Source: CAYUWG01 sp964448285 (GTDB lineage: Bacteria > Bacteroidota > Ignavibacteria > SZUA-365). From it: 45,047 bases of DNA. The DNA lies in the NCBI GenBank assembly GCA_964448285.1, contig CAYUWG010000026.1, positions 1 through 45,047 on the forward strand, written 5' to 3'. Numbering within the stretch: the first letter of the stretch is position 1; the number at the start of each line of letters is the position of its first letter. The translations under genes were made by a program, and so were the position numbers. Positions 8,316 through 17,180 of this stretch are shown here, one piece after another. The notes under the pieces were generated by a model that saw nothing but the letters and a program-made list of their open reading frames with translations, was not told the DNA's origin and did not search any database.

Positions 8316-11300
8316 ATCCCCCGTACATTCCCACTCTCGCTCTCCAGCATGCCTCTTCTCAAGCCACCATTGATCGCGGACTTGAATGCTGCAAGGATGT
8401 TCTTGCCGGTGCGCTGGAAGCCGAGATAGCGCGCACATGCACGTATGGCATCGTTGCGGTCCGTCCACGTGCGCCCGATGACCGAGCGGATGATCTCAAT
8501 GAGCGTGTCACGGGGGTACTCATCGATGGTACGGCAGAAGAGGGAACTGATGCCGTTTTCCGTGATGATGATGTTGCGACGGGCAGCGGCGATCATCGCA
8601 CCGTTGATCACCTCATAGATGCGGTCGCCTGTGCGCTGGAAACCGAGTTCATGTGACACCGTGCGGATAGCAGTGTCTCGGTCCATCTCACCATTTGCCG
8701 AAAAGACCTGCCTGATCGCGCAGATGATTTCGTCATACTCGAAGTCGTCGATGCTGAAATGCATACGCGGTTGCGGGGCTTCATCCTCGATCTCTTCTTC
8801 GTCATCTTCAATGCCATCCTCATGCTCGAACTCTGGTTCATCCGAATCGCTCCCATCCCACGGATCACGATTCGCATCATAACCCGCTTCCGGCATAGTC
8901 TGCTCAACTTCCTCCGTTGTTTCCTGATTTCTCGTGGTGAAGGCTCCCGGCCAGCCGCCATGTTTTTCGATCACTTGGTCGATCTCTGCCATGAGCCGGA
9001 TGGTTTCGCTGAGGGCGACGACGATCTTCTGATAGTGGGCGATGTCGTCCTTCGTGAGCGTGCGCCCTTTGCGGTCTTTGAGCCATTTCTCGCACACCTG
9101 GTAGCCGCCGATGTGGAAGTTCCACACGTCTTCGCCCACACCATTGAAGCCGACGGTCTGCGCCTTGTCCAACCAGACGGTGTTCTTGGACCATGAGACC
9201 TTTTCGACCTGAGGACTGCGGCCGCCGATGAACTCGGTGATGGGTTTGTCGAGTTTGGATGATTCCAGCAGGTGCAGGGCGATGAGTTCGCTACCGAGCA
9301 GGGCCAGCGCGTGAAACAGCTCCGGACTACCGGTTAAAGGCAGACGTGGGAAATCGATCTTCAAGAACTCGACATACTGGTCTCGGTAAGTCGGACTGTG
9401 AAACACCGCATAGGTGTAGTGGAAGATACTCTCCGGGCTAACGCCTTTCGCCATTCCTCCGGGCACTGTCGTGAGCCCCAGGGACGTTGCAAGCGCCCCT
9501 AGGAATTGAGATGAGTAGTTCGCACGCCGCCGTCCGCCGTCAAGCGGCAATCCCTCTTCCTCGATCGCATAGAGCGGAAACAGCGAGTTGATATCATACG
9601 CGGAACAAGTCTTGTGACCACATACCAAGCGGGTTACATGAACGTCCCATTTGTCCTTAGTCATTCGTGTCGTAATGATTGCGACGTTGTCCCCGCCCAG
9701 CATATGGCGCATTGTCTCGTACACCGGGCGGCAAATGAAACCCGATGACTTCCCGGTATAGTAGGTGACTCGGATATCGAAGGGGCGATACAGGATCGGT
9801 CGTAGCAGTCGCTTCGACGGACCGCTCTGGCGAAGGTCATCCTGCGCCCACTTTACCTTCCAACTCTGGGCGTCCGGACCTAGGTCAAATACCTTCCTCG
9901 CAGTTTCAGGGGGTGTGGCCTTGAACCTTTGAAGGCGGTCCCACAAGACATCGGCGTCAAAGTCGATGCACATGGCGTCTCGCGCAGTGACCATGCCGAC
10001 GCCGTTGACCGGCATGGCCACAGGCAAGGGCCAGCCGCGCTCATATTCAGCACGCGAATCAACATTCTGACTCAGAAACATGTAATAAGGTGAAACAGGC
10101 GCTACCTCTGCGAAGGCGGTGTCACCCACGACGTGTTGCGCGAGCCATGCATACTTCGCAGCTCTCGTTCCCCAGAGATCAGCACGTTGCACACCACTTT
10201 GGGTGTTCCCACGCGAACCCAGAGAAATGCCAACGCCTTGCCGTATGTCGAATACGTTCTGATCGTCTGAGCCATCTGGTGCTCGCTCCTTCTTGTTCGC
10301 GTTGCCGTGGAGGTCGAGGACTCTCAATCGTGTGAATGTCTGAATGAGACTCTGCCGCATCCCGCGAAACGTCGGGTTGTCGAGATAGCCATGGTTAGTG
10401 ATGTAGCCAAAGACCCCAACCCCAGTGCTGTCGATAATTGTCTGCGCCTTTCGGATGAACTTCACGTAGTCGTCTTGCAGCCAAAGCTTGCGCTCGTTCA
10501 GCGCCTGGCCGTCCACGAACTTGTAGGCATCCACGATGCTCTGCGCGGAGTCGGTCATGTTCGCCGAAATGCCTGCGTACGGCGGATTGCCGATGACGAC
10601 GGTGAAGCGCTTACTCCTCTTCACCGCATTCACAGCAAGCGCTTCATGCGCAAGAGCAGGCACATCGAACGCAAGCCGGTCGGAGAAATCCTGCGGTGGC
10701 TCAAGCGTGTTGGTGAGGTACAAATGCACGCGCTCGGTAGAGCGGAAGCGGTAACCGGTTTCGTAGAGCCGCAGTCCAATCTTCATGTGCGCAATCGCAT
10801 AAGGAGCCATCATCAACTCATAACCAAAAAGTCGCGGAAGTAAATGCTCGGGCACATAGTCATTCCAGAGCCGCATGCGCTCCACTTCACTATGTCCATG
10901 CTTCTCCCACTTCGTCATCATCGTATTGTAAATCACATCGATCACCATCACCATGAACGTGCCGGTGCCCGAAGCAATGTCGAGTATGAGCACGAAGGGA
11001 TCGTCTGGAGAAACGCCGGCGGGAAAGGTGAAGCCCTCACCCCGGCCCTCTCCCGGAGGGAGAGGGAGTTTTGATTTCATCTCGCCCCATGTGACGGTCG
11101 AGGCAAGTCCATCTTCGAGACCGAACTCGGTTTGCAGAAGCTCGTGCACGCTGCGCACGATGTACGACACGACGGGCAACGGTGTAAAGAAGACGCCTCG
11201 CTGCATGCGTTTCTTTGCGTCGTATTCTTTCAGGAAGAGTTCATAGAAGTGAATGACGGGGTCTTCGTTCGGATTGCGATTGCCGAAGTCGCGGAGTATC

Positions 11301-12295
11301 GCTTCCATGTTCGCTCTCCGCAAAAGATCGACGACGTCGTTGATTCCAAGCTCGTCGAAATCCATCTCGCTCTTCCGCCCGCCGACGTGAAGAAATGTTT
11401 CGAGAAGTTCTTTGAGGAATGGATTTGTGACCGGAACCATCTCTGCAATGTTATCTGCAACCAAGCCGCCGGGACGCGAGACGCGCGCCGTAAGCAGTCC
11501 GTACGAAATCGTCTGCGCATACATGTCGGCAAAATCATCTTCGCTCAGATCGTGAATGAGCGACTCCTTGAATGCCGCGTGGAGTTTGCGAAGCGGTCCG
11601 CGCTCGGATTCCACTTTCAGGATTGCATTCGTGCGTTTGCGAATCGCGCGCGCAAGTTCGGCGAGACGAATGGAAAGTTCTTTCGACGTGGTTATCACTT
11701 CGCGGTGTCGCAATGTGAACGCTTCCGCCCACGACGATCTCCACGCATCGATGTTCGTTATATCCTCGGGCCATCGAAGTTTTTCCTTCAATGTGTTGTG
11801 CGCGTGTTCCAGGTGAAGCGCGGTGTCTTCATCGTCCCAACCCAGCACGTGAAGCGTCGGCAAGTCGCCATACTCTTTCTCTTCATAGAAATGCGCGAAG
11901 GTGATATTGCGATGCTCCTGCTCGCCGTAGGATGAGATGAACATAAGATCATGAAGCAGCCATGCCTTCTGATGCGCTTGCTTTGCACTTGCGCGTTTCT
12001 TTATCACGAGCGCGCGAAGAATGCGTCGAAGCACGACGACGGGCAAACGCTTCGGCTCGAAGTTGATGAAGAAAATTCCCCACGGTTGATGCGTGGTGAG
12101 CGGACGCAGTTGTTTGATCTCCTTGATTTTGACGGCGGTCTTTTCGTCGAGCCCGAGTTCCTCGGGATCATATTCGTAGGTAATATCCTCGACTTCCTCG
12201 GAGTCGATGGGCCACTCGAGTTCGTCGCGCAGGTACTTCAGGAGTGAAGGAAAGGATTTGATGGAGCGGATGTGTTCGAGTTCGGTAGTGTGCAT
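8312..12295 (-). CDS. Giant type ISP-like adenine-specific DNA methyltransferase / specificity protein
   Basis: This 1327-aa protein appears to be the modification and target-recognition component of a restriction-like system. Residues about 1-360 are an uncharacterised helical region. RGVFFTPLPVVSYIVRSV near 370-385 is typical just before N6-adenine methyltransferase cores. Motif I (DIASGTGTF) is at about 439-447 and motif IV NPPY at about 570-573. Around 830-900, ILYRPFDIRVTYYTGKSSGF and FICRPVYETMRHML match the C-terminal specificity domain of type ISP enzymes. An acidic linker follows, then two tandem helical repeats (ELGFQRTGDRIYEV and YLGFQRTGKNILAA). No helicase or nuclease motif is visible; a separate helicase gene lies upstream. 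A palindromic repeat adds LPLPPGEGRGEG in frame at about 409-421. It starts 13 bases after the ORF6N stop. Confidence 0.88.
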   Translation of the reverse strand: MHTTELEHIRSIKSFPSLLKYLRDELEWPIDSEEVEDITYEYDPEELGLDEKTAVKIKEIKQLRPLTTHQPWGIFFINFEPKRLPVVVLRRILRALVIKKRASAKQAHQKAWLLHDLMFISSYGEQEHRNITFAHFYEEKEYGDLPTLHVLGWDDEDTALHLEHAHNTLKEKLRWPEDITNIDAWRSSWAEAFTLRHREVITTSKELSIRLAELARAIRKRTNAILKVESERGPLRKLHAAFKESLIHDLSEDDFADMYAQTISYGLLTARVSRPGGLVADNIAEMVPVTNPFLKELLETFLHVGGRKSEMDFDELGINDVVDLLRRANMEAILRDFGNRNPNEDPVIHFYELFLKEYDAKKRMQRGVFFTPLPVVSYIVRSVHELLQTEFGLEDGLASTVTWGEMKSKLPLPPGEGRGEGFTFPAGVSPDDPFVLILDIASGTGTFMVMVIDVIYNTMMTKWEKHGHSEVERMRLWNDYVPEHLLPRLFGYELMMAPYAIAHMKIGLRLYETGYRFRSTERVHLYLTNTLEPPQDFSDRLAFDVPALAHEALAVNAVKRSKRFTVVIGNPPYAGISANMTDSAQSIVDAYKFVDGQALNERKLWLQDDYVKFIRKAQTIIDSTGVGVFGYITNHGYLDNPTFRGMRQSLIQTFTRLRVLDLHGNANKKERAPDGSDDQNVFDIRQGVGISLGSRGNTQSGVQRADLWGTRAAKYAWLAQHVVGDTAFAEVAPVSPYYMFLSQNVDSRAEYERGWPLPVAMPVNGVGMVTARDAMCIDFDADVLWDRLQRFKATPPETARKVFDLGPDAQSWKVKWAQDDLRQSGPSKRLLRPILYRPFDIRVTYYTGKSSGFICRPVYETMRHMLGGDNVAIITTRMTKDKWDVHVTRLVCGHKTCSAYDINSLFPLYAIEEEGLPLDGGRRRANYSSQFLGALATSLGLTTVPGGMAKGVSPESIFHYTYAVFHSPTYRDQYVEFLKIDFPRLPLTGSPELFHALALLGSELIALHLLESSKLDKPITEFIGGRSPQVEKVSWSKNTVWLDKAQTVGFNGVGEDVWNFHIGGYQVCEKWLKDRKGRTLTKDDIAHYQKIVVALSETIRLMAEIDQVIEKHGGWPGAFTTRNQETTEEVEQTMPEAGYDANRDPWDGSDSDEPEFEHEDGIEDDEEEIEDEAPQPRMHFSIDDFEYDEIICAIRQVFSANGEMDRDTAIRTVSHELGFQRTGDRIYEVINGAMIAAARRNIIITENGISSLFCRTIDEYPRDTLIEIIRSVIGRTWTDRNDAIRACARYLGFQRTGKNILAAFKSAINGGLRRGMLESESGNVRGI
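11046..11066. repeat. Palindromic repeat (ALTPALSRRERE-type element) inside the methyltransferase gene
   Basis: A 9-bp perfect inverted repeat, CCCTCTCCC / GGGAGAGGG, with a 3-nt GGA loop lies in a longer C- and G-rich tract at about 11034-11070. On the plus strand one frame reads ALTPALSRRERE; on the coding strand it reads LPLPPGEGRGEG. From memory, these peptides mark a widely dispersed extragenic palindromic repeat of many Gram-negative genomes. It is unusual to find it inside a conserved gene with the frame kept. Similarity of the palindrome is seen directly; membership of the repeat family is from general knowledge. Confidence 0.8.
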
Positions 12296-12308
12296 GGGAC
12301 AACGGCTA

Positions 12309-12863
12309 TTATTTCTTGCTTGCGCGTGAGGCCGCTCGAAATTTTGATTTCGGATCTGCGACGTTGAATCCGATGCGTCTTTTCGGAGGCGGTTCGGGCG
12401 GCGTCATGAGTTCACGAAGCGCGCGGAAGACAACGGCGAAGTGTTCGTCATACTTTTTCTCAAGTTCTTCCAGTTTGCGTGCGAGGTCTTTATGCGTGGA
12501 GAGAAGTTCACGCAAATGCACGAACGCCCGCATGATTTCGATATTCACTTGCACCGCCCGTTTGCTGTGGAGGACGCTGGAAAGCATAGCGACGCCCTGC
12601 TCAGTGAAAGCGTACGGAGTGTACCTCGCTCCACCCCAACTTGAGGTGCCAAATTGGTACCTCAAGTTTTCGAGTTCTGTTTGAGTAAGCTCAAAGCAGA
12701 AATCTTCAGGGAAGCGATCGATGTTTCTCTTCACTGCTCGTTTCAGTCCTTTCGTTTCCACACCGTACAATTCTGCAAGGTGAAAATCGAGCATCACCTT
12801 TTGTCCTCTGATTACGAGAATCTTCTGCTCGATAATTTCAGAAATCTTCAAAGACTTATTCAT
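12309..12863 (-). CDS. ORF6N domain protein (KilA-N-related DNA-binding)
   Basis: This 184-aa protein has a clear ORF6N domain at residues about 8-95: EQKILVIRGQKVMLDFHLAELYGV, LKRAVKRNIDRFPEDFCFEL and YAFTEQGVAMLSSVLHS. A coiled coil follows (LARKLEELEKKYDEHF), then a basic proline-rich tail. ORF6N domains come from phage antirepressor-like proteins and probably bind DNA. ORF6N genes are common inside restriction loci of Bacteroidota, where their role is not established. AAGGAG is placed correctly before ATG 12863, which overlaps the preceding small gene by 4 bases (ATGA). It lies between the helicase and the methyltransferase, so it is very probably co-translated with them. Confidence 0.9.
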   Translation of the reverse strand: MNKSLKISEIIEQKILVIRGQKVMLDFHLAELYGVETKGLKRAVKRNIDRFPEDFCFELTQTELENLRYQFGTSSWGGARYTPYAFTEQGVAMLSSVLHSKRAVQVNIEIMRAFVHLRELLSTHKDLARKLEELEKKYDEHFAVVFRALRELMTPPEPPPKRRIGFNVADPKSKFRAASRASKK

Positions 12864-13096
12864 GCGATCTCCTTCTTATCGTATGACGACTGCGCAACAC
12901 AATCATCCGGCGGTCTCGTGCGTGAAAACTCCAGGAGATCGAGCATCTCATGTTGCCTCTCCGTCAGTCGAAGATACTTTCTTCTCAGATTTCGGCGTGC
13001 TTCTAATGAGCGCCAATGTGCCTCATCGGCATTGAACGAATCGGCGATGCGTTGGGTGAACCACTGTTCGCGCGGAAGATTTGGATATCGGTGCAT
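12860..13096 (-). CDS. 78-aa protein of unknown function between helicase and ORF6N genes
   Basis: I do not recognise this protein. The chosen ATG (13096) shares one base with the helicase stop (TGATG), and GGAG lies 8 bases upstream. A start 18 bases earlier would lack a ribosome site. The product starts MHRYPNLPREQWFTQRIADSF and contains a strongly basic helix (LEARRNLRRKYLRL) followed by TERQHEMLDLLEF. Its stop overlaps the ORF6N start by 4 bases. Both junctions show tight translational coupling, so it is probably a real small partner of the restriction-like proteins, perhaps a nucleic-acid-binding or bridging subunit. That role is inference. Confidence 0.65.
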   Translation of the reverse strand: MHRYPNLPREQWFTQRIADSFNADEAHWRSLEARRNLRRKYLRLTERQHEMLDLLEFSRTRPPDDCVAQSSYDKKEIA

Positions 13097-16000
13097 CACG
13101 TGATCTCCATCCATGCTTTGAGAATCGGCTTCACACCGATGGGCGCTTGAACGCTCCGCAGATAGGTTTTTGTGATATGACGTTCAACCACTTTTCGGAT
13201 CTCGGATAATTCTTCCTGCTGCATTGAAGTGCGTCGAGGAGTATCGGGACGCGAGCGAATGTAATCAGCGATCGATTCGAGATTTTCAACGATCGATTTC
13301 GATTCGAGTTTGAATAAAAACCACTGACAATGCCCTGCCTCTTCCGACCACACTTCCGGCATCTCGCTTTCTTCCTGTTGTTTTTTCTCAAGCGCGGGAA
13401 GAGCAAAGCAGAAAAACACCGCGCGTGCATGCTCAGACAGTTTTTCTCGTCCGCTGAACACGCGACCGGGAAACGCCGCGATTCGTTTTTCAAGATCGGG
13501 GAATTCTTCCATCAAGGCTTGATACTCAAGCGCGAGTCGTTCCTTCGTACTTTCCGTGCCCTCAAAATCAGCGTTGAATATTTTCAAGGCATCGAAATCT
13601 TCATCGGGAGAAAGCAGCTTCTTCCCTTCGATGCCGAATGTTTTCGAGATGCGCAGCGTCTTATGCGTGACGCGGGCATACAGCGTGAGCAGTTGATTCA
13701 GTTCATCCGGCGGAAGGAAATTCCAATAGACGATCACTCCCCGTATCCCGCTCTGTTCGGGATGATCTTTAAGTATGCGCTGTTCGACCTGAGGATCGTA
13801 TCGCCTATCGACGCGACCGATGCGTTGCATCAGGCGAACGGGATTCCAGTGAATGTCGTAGTTCATGAGAAACGTCGCATCCTGCAGGTTCAAGCCTTCA
13901 GAAAGCACGTCGGTGGAAATCAGAATGCGCGTTTCGGATAATTTCTTTTCCCTCAATTCCGAGCTGGACGAATCGTTGTAGTACGGCGCAAACTGGCGAA
14001 TCACCTGATCGCGTTTCCGCTTGCTCGTACTGTCCACTTCATCGATGCCTTCGAAACCGGCTTTCACCAATTCCTTCTGAAGGTATCGCGCCGTCGCCAT
14101 GTACTCGGTGAAGATGAGCGCTTTATGCTGTTTCAATCGTTGGTCACGCTGTAACAGCGCTATGAGACGCTGAAGTTTATCGTCCTCCGCAGGACTGAAA
14201 TGCATGAGGTCTTTGATGAACTCGACCAGTTGGTTCATATCCTCGCGCGTTTCGTCGATGATTTCATCTACGCGGTACTCGTCACGTGGAAGGTACTCCA
14301 CGTCCTCCAGAAGCACGTCCGAAATGAGATCCTCTTCCCCTTCGTCATCCATCCGCTCGTGCATCTGCTGTTCCGTGTATCGCAGGATTTCTTCATTTGT
14401 CCGAAGCCATCGGTCGAGCATTCTTTTCTCGTGCGAAGTTTCGCTGTGCTTCGTCACGAATGCGAGCAACTTCCGGAGTAACATCTGACAGGACTCCTCG
14501 AACGCTTGCACAGAACTTTCAAACCGTTTGAGAAATAGCGTGCGAATCAATCCCACGACTTGTTTTTGTCTGCCTTCGGTCCACGTATCGACTTCGATGC
14601 TCTCATCGCGAAGCTTCGAGAGTGGATAGTACAGGGAGAGGGTGAACAGCGGCTTCTCCTTTGCGAACGCCTTTTCAATTTTCTGCAGCAGTGGTCCATA
14701 GGTTTTTGCGAGCGAGTATTCTACCACGATCGGATTCTCACGCTTTGGAAAAATCGCTTTGTCGCTGAATTCCAATTGTTGGCTTTTATGAACGAACGCG
14801 CGGCTACGCTGCACGACGAGCGATTGGAAAAGCACATCATCGCGGAGAATATTTTCCGCTTCTTTCATGCTCACTTCCGTTGGGACTCCATCCGGATCGC
14901 TCCGATCCAGAAGTGTTTCAAGAGCCTTCTCCATTTTCCGAAAATGTCCGGGAAGCGAATGAATACCGATCGTATTTTTAAAATAATCGGCTTGTCTTCG
15001 CGTGAATAATTCAATCATGTGCTGGAGGTCGATCAGGTGATTATTGACCGGAGTAGCGGTGAGAAGAAAGAGCTGTTTGCCCTGCGCGATATCATTCATC
15101 TTCCAATACCGTGAAGGCGCTTTTCTTCCCTTTCCCATAATGCCCGGATTACGAAAGTTGTGCGCTTCATCGATGATGATGACGTCGGCTTCCTTCGATA
15201 CCTCCGCGATTTTATTCTCCATAGACGCGCTGCTCAAATCCGTGTGATTGAAAATAGAAAATGTCTTGAACACGCCGGTCGTCAATCCGGGGAGATATCG
15301 ATCCAGCTTCGCTTCCCATACGCTCTCGCGCGCTGACTTGGGCACGAACAACGCGACTTTCTTTCGATCATAATTTACGAGCCGGTCGATGAGCATCATG
15401 CCGATGAATGTTTTTCCCAGTCCTACGCCATCGCACAGAAATGCGCCGCGGTGAGCCTCTGCAATTTTGAGGAGATTATGGTAGCCGTCTTTTTGATATT
15501 GATCGAGCAAAGGATAAACGACGGATTTAGTTTCTTCCCAATCGGTATCGGTAAGGGAGCGTCTTCCGAACAGTTCTTGTAGAGATTTCGCATACACATC
15601 GAACGGCAGGTACTCGCGTGTATGTCGTTCCATCGTTTTCAGAAGCTCCTCGGTCACGTCATCCGCTTCATTCCAGTGGCGTTCATACCATTCTTGTAAT
15701 TCCGCTACTTCGCGGCGAAGCTGGACATTGAGTTCGATGTTTTCGGTCAAACCCGGATACGTGAAGTTGCTCGAACCGACGAGCGCAGAGGATCCAACGA
15801 CAGCGAGGCGTGAGTGCGTGATGTATGCCTTCGCGTGGAATTTCCTTTTCGCATAAACCCGACAGACTATTTTCTTCGTCCGCAATGCTTCAACGATCGC
15901 CGGAACGCCGTTCAAAAAATCATTTTTCTCTTTTTCTCTTTCGATACTCGCATCAAGGGTGTTTGCGATGCCTCGAATCGCCTCCACAAGCGCTTTCTTC

Positions 16001-16236
16001 GTGCGCTTGGTAACCTCGTCACCCATAAGAATTCGAATATGATCGACCTTCTGCCAATCGCCTTCGAGTGAAAGAAGCGAACCTATTTCGAAGTACGCGG
16101 AGGCAATGTCAAACTGATGCGAGATGGAAGCCCACTCTTTCAAGTACTGGAGTACTTTCCACTCGCTGTCGCTGTTATCGACAATGAGTAACTCACTTCC
16201 ATCTCGCCTTACCGATTTTTTTTCCGACGTTGTCAT
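13096..16236 (-). CDS. PLD-domain / SNF2-type DEAH helicase fusion
   Basis: This 1046-aa protein combines a phospholipase-D-like domain with a superfamily 2 motor. The N-terminal PLD domain has HAKAYI at about 134-139 and GSSNFT at 154-159. Compared with the classical HxKx4D box the Asp position is His, as in many nuclease-type PLD domains. The SNF2 core has Walker A DGVGLGKT (269-276), DEAH (356-359), LLTATPVNN, STDVLSEGLNLQ (about 776-787) and motif VI RIGRVDRR (about 800-808). It would translocate on duplex DNA and could cut through the PLD domain. It is the first gene of the minus-strand block, read toward the small ORF, ORF6N and methyltransferase genes. A divergent SDR gene starts 146 bases away, so its promoter lies in 16237-16382. 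Confidence 0.92.
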   Translation of the reverse strand: MTTSEKKSVRRDGSELLIVDNSDSEWKVLQYLKEWASISHQFDIASAYFEIGSLLSLEGDWQKVDHIRILMGDEVTKRTKKALVEAIRGIANTLDASIEREKEKNDFLNGVPAIVEALRTKKIVCRVYAKRKFHAKAYITHSRLAVVGSSALVGSSNFTYPGLTENIELNVQLRREVAELQEWYERHWNEADDVTEELLKTMERHTREYLPFDVYAKSLQELFGRRSLTDTDWEETKSVVYPLLDQYQKDGYHNLLKIAEAHRGAFLCDGVGLGKTFIGMMLIDRLVNYDRKKVALFVPKSARESVWEAKLDRYLPGLTTGVFKTFSIFNHTDLSSASMENKIAEVSKEADVIIIDEAHNFRNPGIMGKGRKAPSRYWKMNDIAQGKQLFLLTATPVNNHLIDLQHMIELFTRRQADYFKNTIGIHSLPGHFRKMEKALETLLDRSDPDGVPTEVSMKEAENILRDDVLFQSLVVQRSRAFVHKSQQLEFSDKAIFPKRENPIVVEYSLAKTYGPLLQKIEKAFAKEKPLFTLSLYYPLSKLRDESIEVDTWTEGRQKQVVGLIRTLFLKRFESSVQAFEESCQMLLRKLLAFVTKHSETSHEKRMLDRWLRTNEEILRYTEQQMHERMDDEGEEDLISDVLLEDVEYLPRDEYRVDEIIDETREDMNQLVEFIKDLMHFSPAEDDKLQRLIALLQRDQRLKQHKALIFTEYMATARYLQKELVKAGFEGIDEVDSTSKRKRDQVIRQFAPYYNDSSSSELREKKLSETRILISTDVLSEGLNLQDATFLMNYDIHWNPVRLMQRIGRVDRRYDPQVEQRILKDHPEQSGIRGVIVYWNFLPPDELNQLLTLYARVTHKTLRISKTFGIEGKKLLSPDEDFDALKIFNADFEGTESTKERLALEYQALMEEFPDLEKRIAAFPGRVFSGREKLSEHARAVFFCFALPALEKKQQEESEMPEVWSEEAGHCQWFLFKLESKSIVENLESIADYIRSRPDTPRRTSMQQEELSEIRKVVERHITKTYLRSVQAPIGVKPILKAWMEIT

Positions 16237-16382
16237 TGAACCCGAATGTTGATGAAACAGGTCGCCTGAAAATAATACAGTATCATCTCCGGTTCAATAC
16301 AGCCGGAAAAAAGAAGTCCACTTTGTATATCACCTACCATTGAAGTTCACAACACCCTTCCCATTGAGTATATTCATGCAGC

Positions 16383-17180
16383 ATGAACGACGGTTTTGCA
16401 GGAAAGACGATTCTGATTACGGGCGGGACTGCCGGCATCGGTTTGGCGACGGCACATGAGTGCGCGAAGCATGGTGCGCGGTTGCTGCTTGTCGCTCGCA
16501 ACGAGCAGCGCCTTCGATGGGCAGCGGAGCAGTTACACACGCAATGGCATGCGCAGGTTGATTACATCGCCCAGGATGTTTCTCACTCGGAAGAATTCCA
16601 TCGAGCACTAAGAACGTATTGCGAGAAAGCGCCGGTTCATCATGCGATTCTGAATGCGGGTATCGGCCATTACGGACCGTTCGTGTCGGCGCATTGGAAA
16701 GATATCTCAAGCGTCCTGCACACGAATATCGACGGTGTGCTTGCGGGTATCAGCGGTGTGCTGCCGTCGATGAGCGCTCTCGGCAGCGGTTCGATCGTAA
16801 TCGTAGCAAGCATTCTCGGAAAACGCGCGTTGCCTTTCAGTGCGACGTACAGCGCATCGAAGGCGGCGATCATCAGCTTTGCGAGTGCTCTCCGTCTTGA
16901 AGTTCGGTCTTTCGGCATTCACGTCGGTGTGCTCATCCCGGCGCGCGTGAAAAGCGAGTTCGCAGACCGGATGCTCAAGTCCGCACAACGACGCACGAGA
17001 AAGGTGCCGGAAAGCTCTGCGGAGTTCGTCGCGAAAGCGTTAGTGAAGATGATCGCAACGAGAAAGCGCGAGAAGGTCCTTTCGTTCAGCGGTGCAGTGT
17101 ATTCTTCCGTCGGGCATCACTTCCCGCGCACGACGGATCTCATCTTTTCCTCCATAGTTCCAAAACCGAATTCTCAATGA
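16383..17180 (+). CDS. Short-chain dehydrogenase/reductase (SDR)
   Basis: This 265-aa classical SDR binds NAD(P)H and probably reduces a ketone or oxidises an alcohol. Residues 13-20 are TGGTAGIG, the cofactor loop. The NAG motif appears in AILNAGIGHYG. The catalytic Ser is near 143 (VASILGKRAL), with Tyr about 156 and Lys about 160 in YSASK. The C-terminal part (ARVKSEFADRM and later residues) is like DltE/DHRS7-type members. The substrate cannot be assigned. Its end overlaps the next gene by 4 bases (ATGA), so the two are co-translated. The gene lies divergently from the defence-like block and probably belongs to the core genome. Confidence 0.93.
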   Translation: MNDGFAGKTILITGGTAGIGLATAHECAKHGARLLLVARNEQRLRWAAEQLHTQWHAQVDYIAQDVSHSEEFHRALRTYCEKAPVHHAILNAGIGHYGPFVSAHWKDISSVLHTNIDGVLAGISGVLPSMSALGSGSIVIVASILGKRALPFSATYSASKAAIISFASALRLEVRSFGIHVGVLIPARVKSEFADRMLKSAQRRTRKVPESSAEFVAKALVKMIATRKREKVLSFSGAVYSSVGHHFPRTTDLIFSSIVPKPNSQ

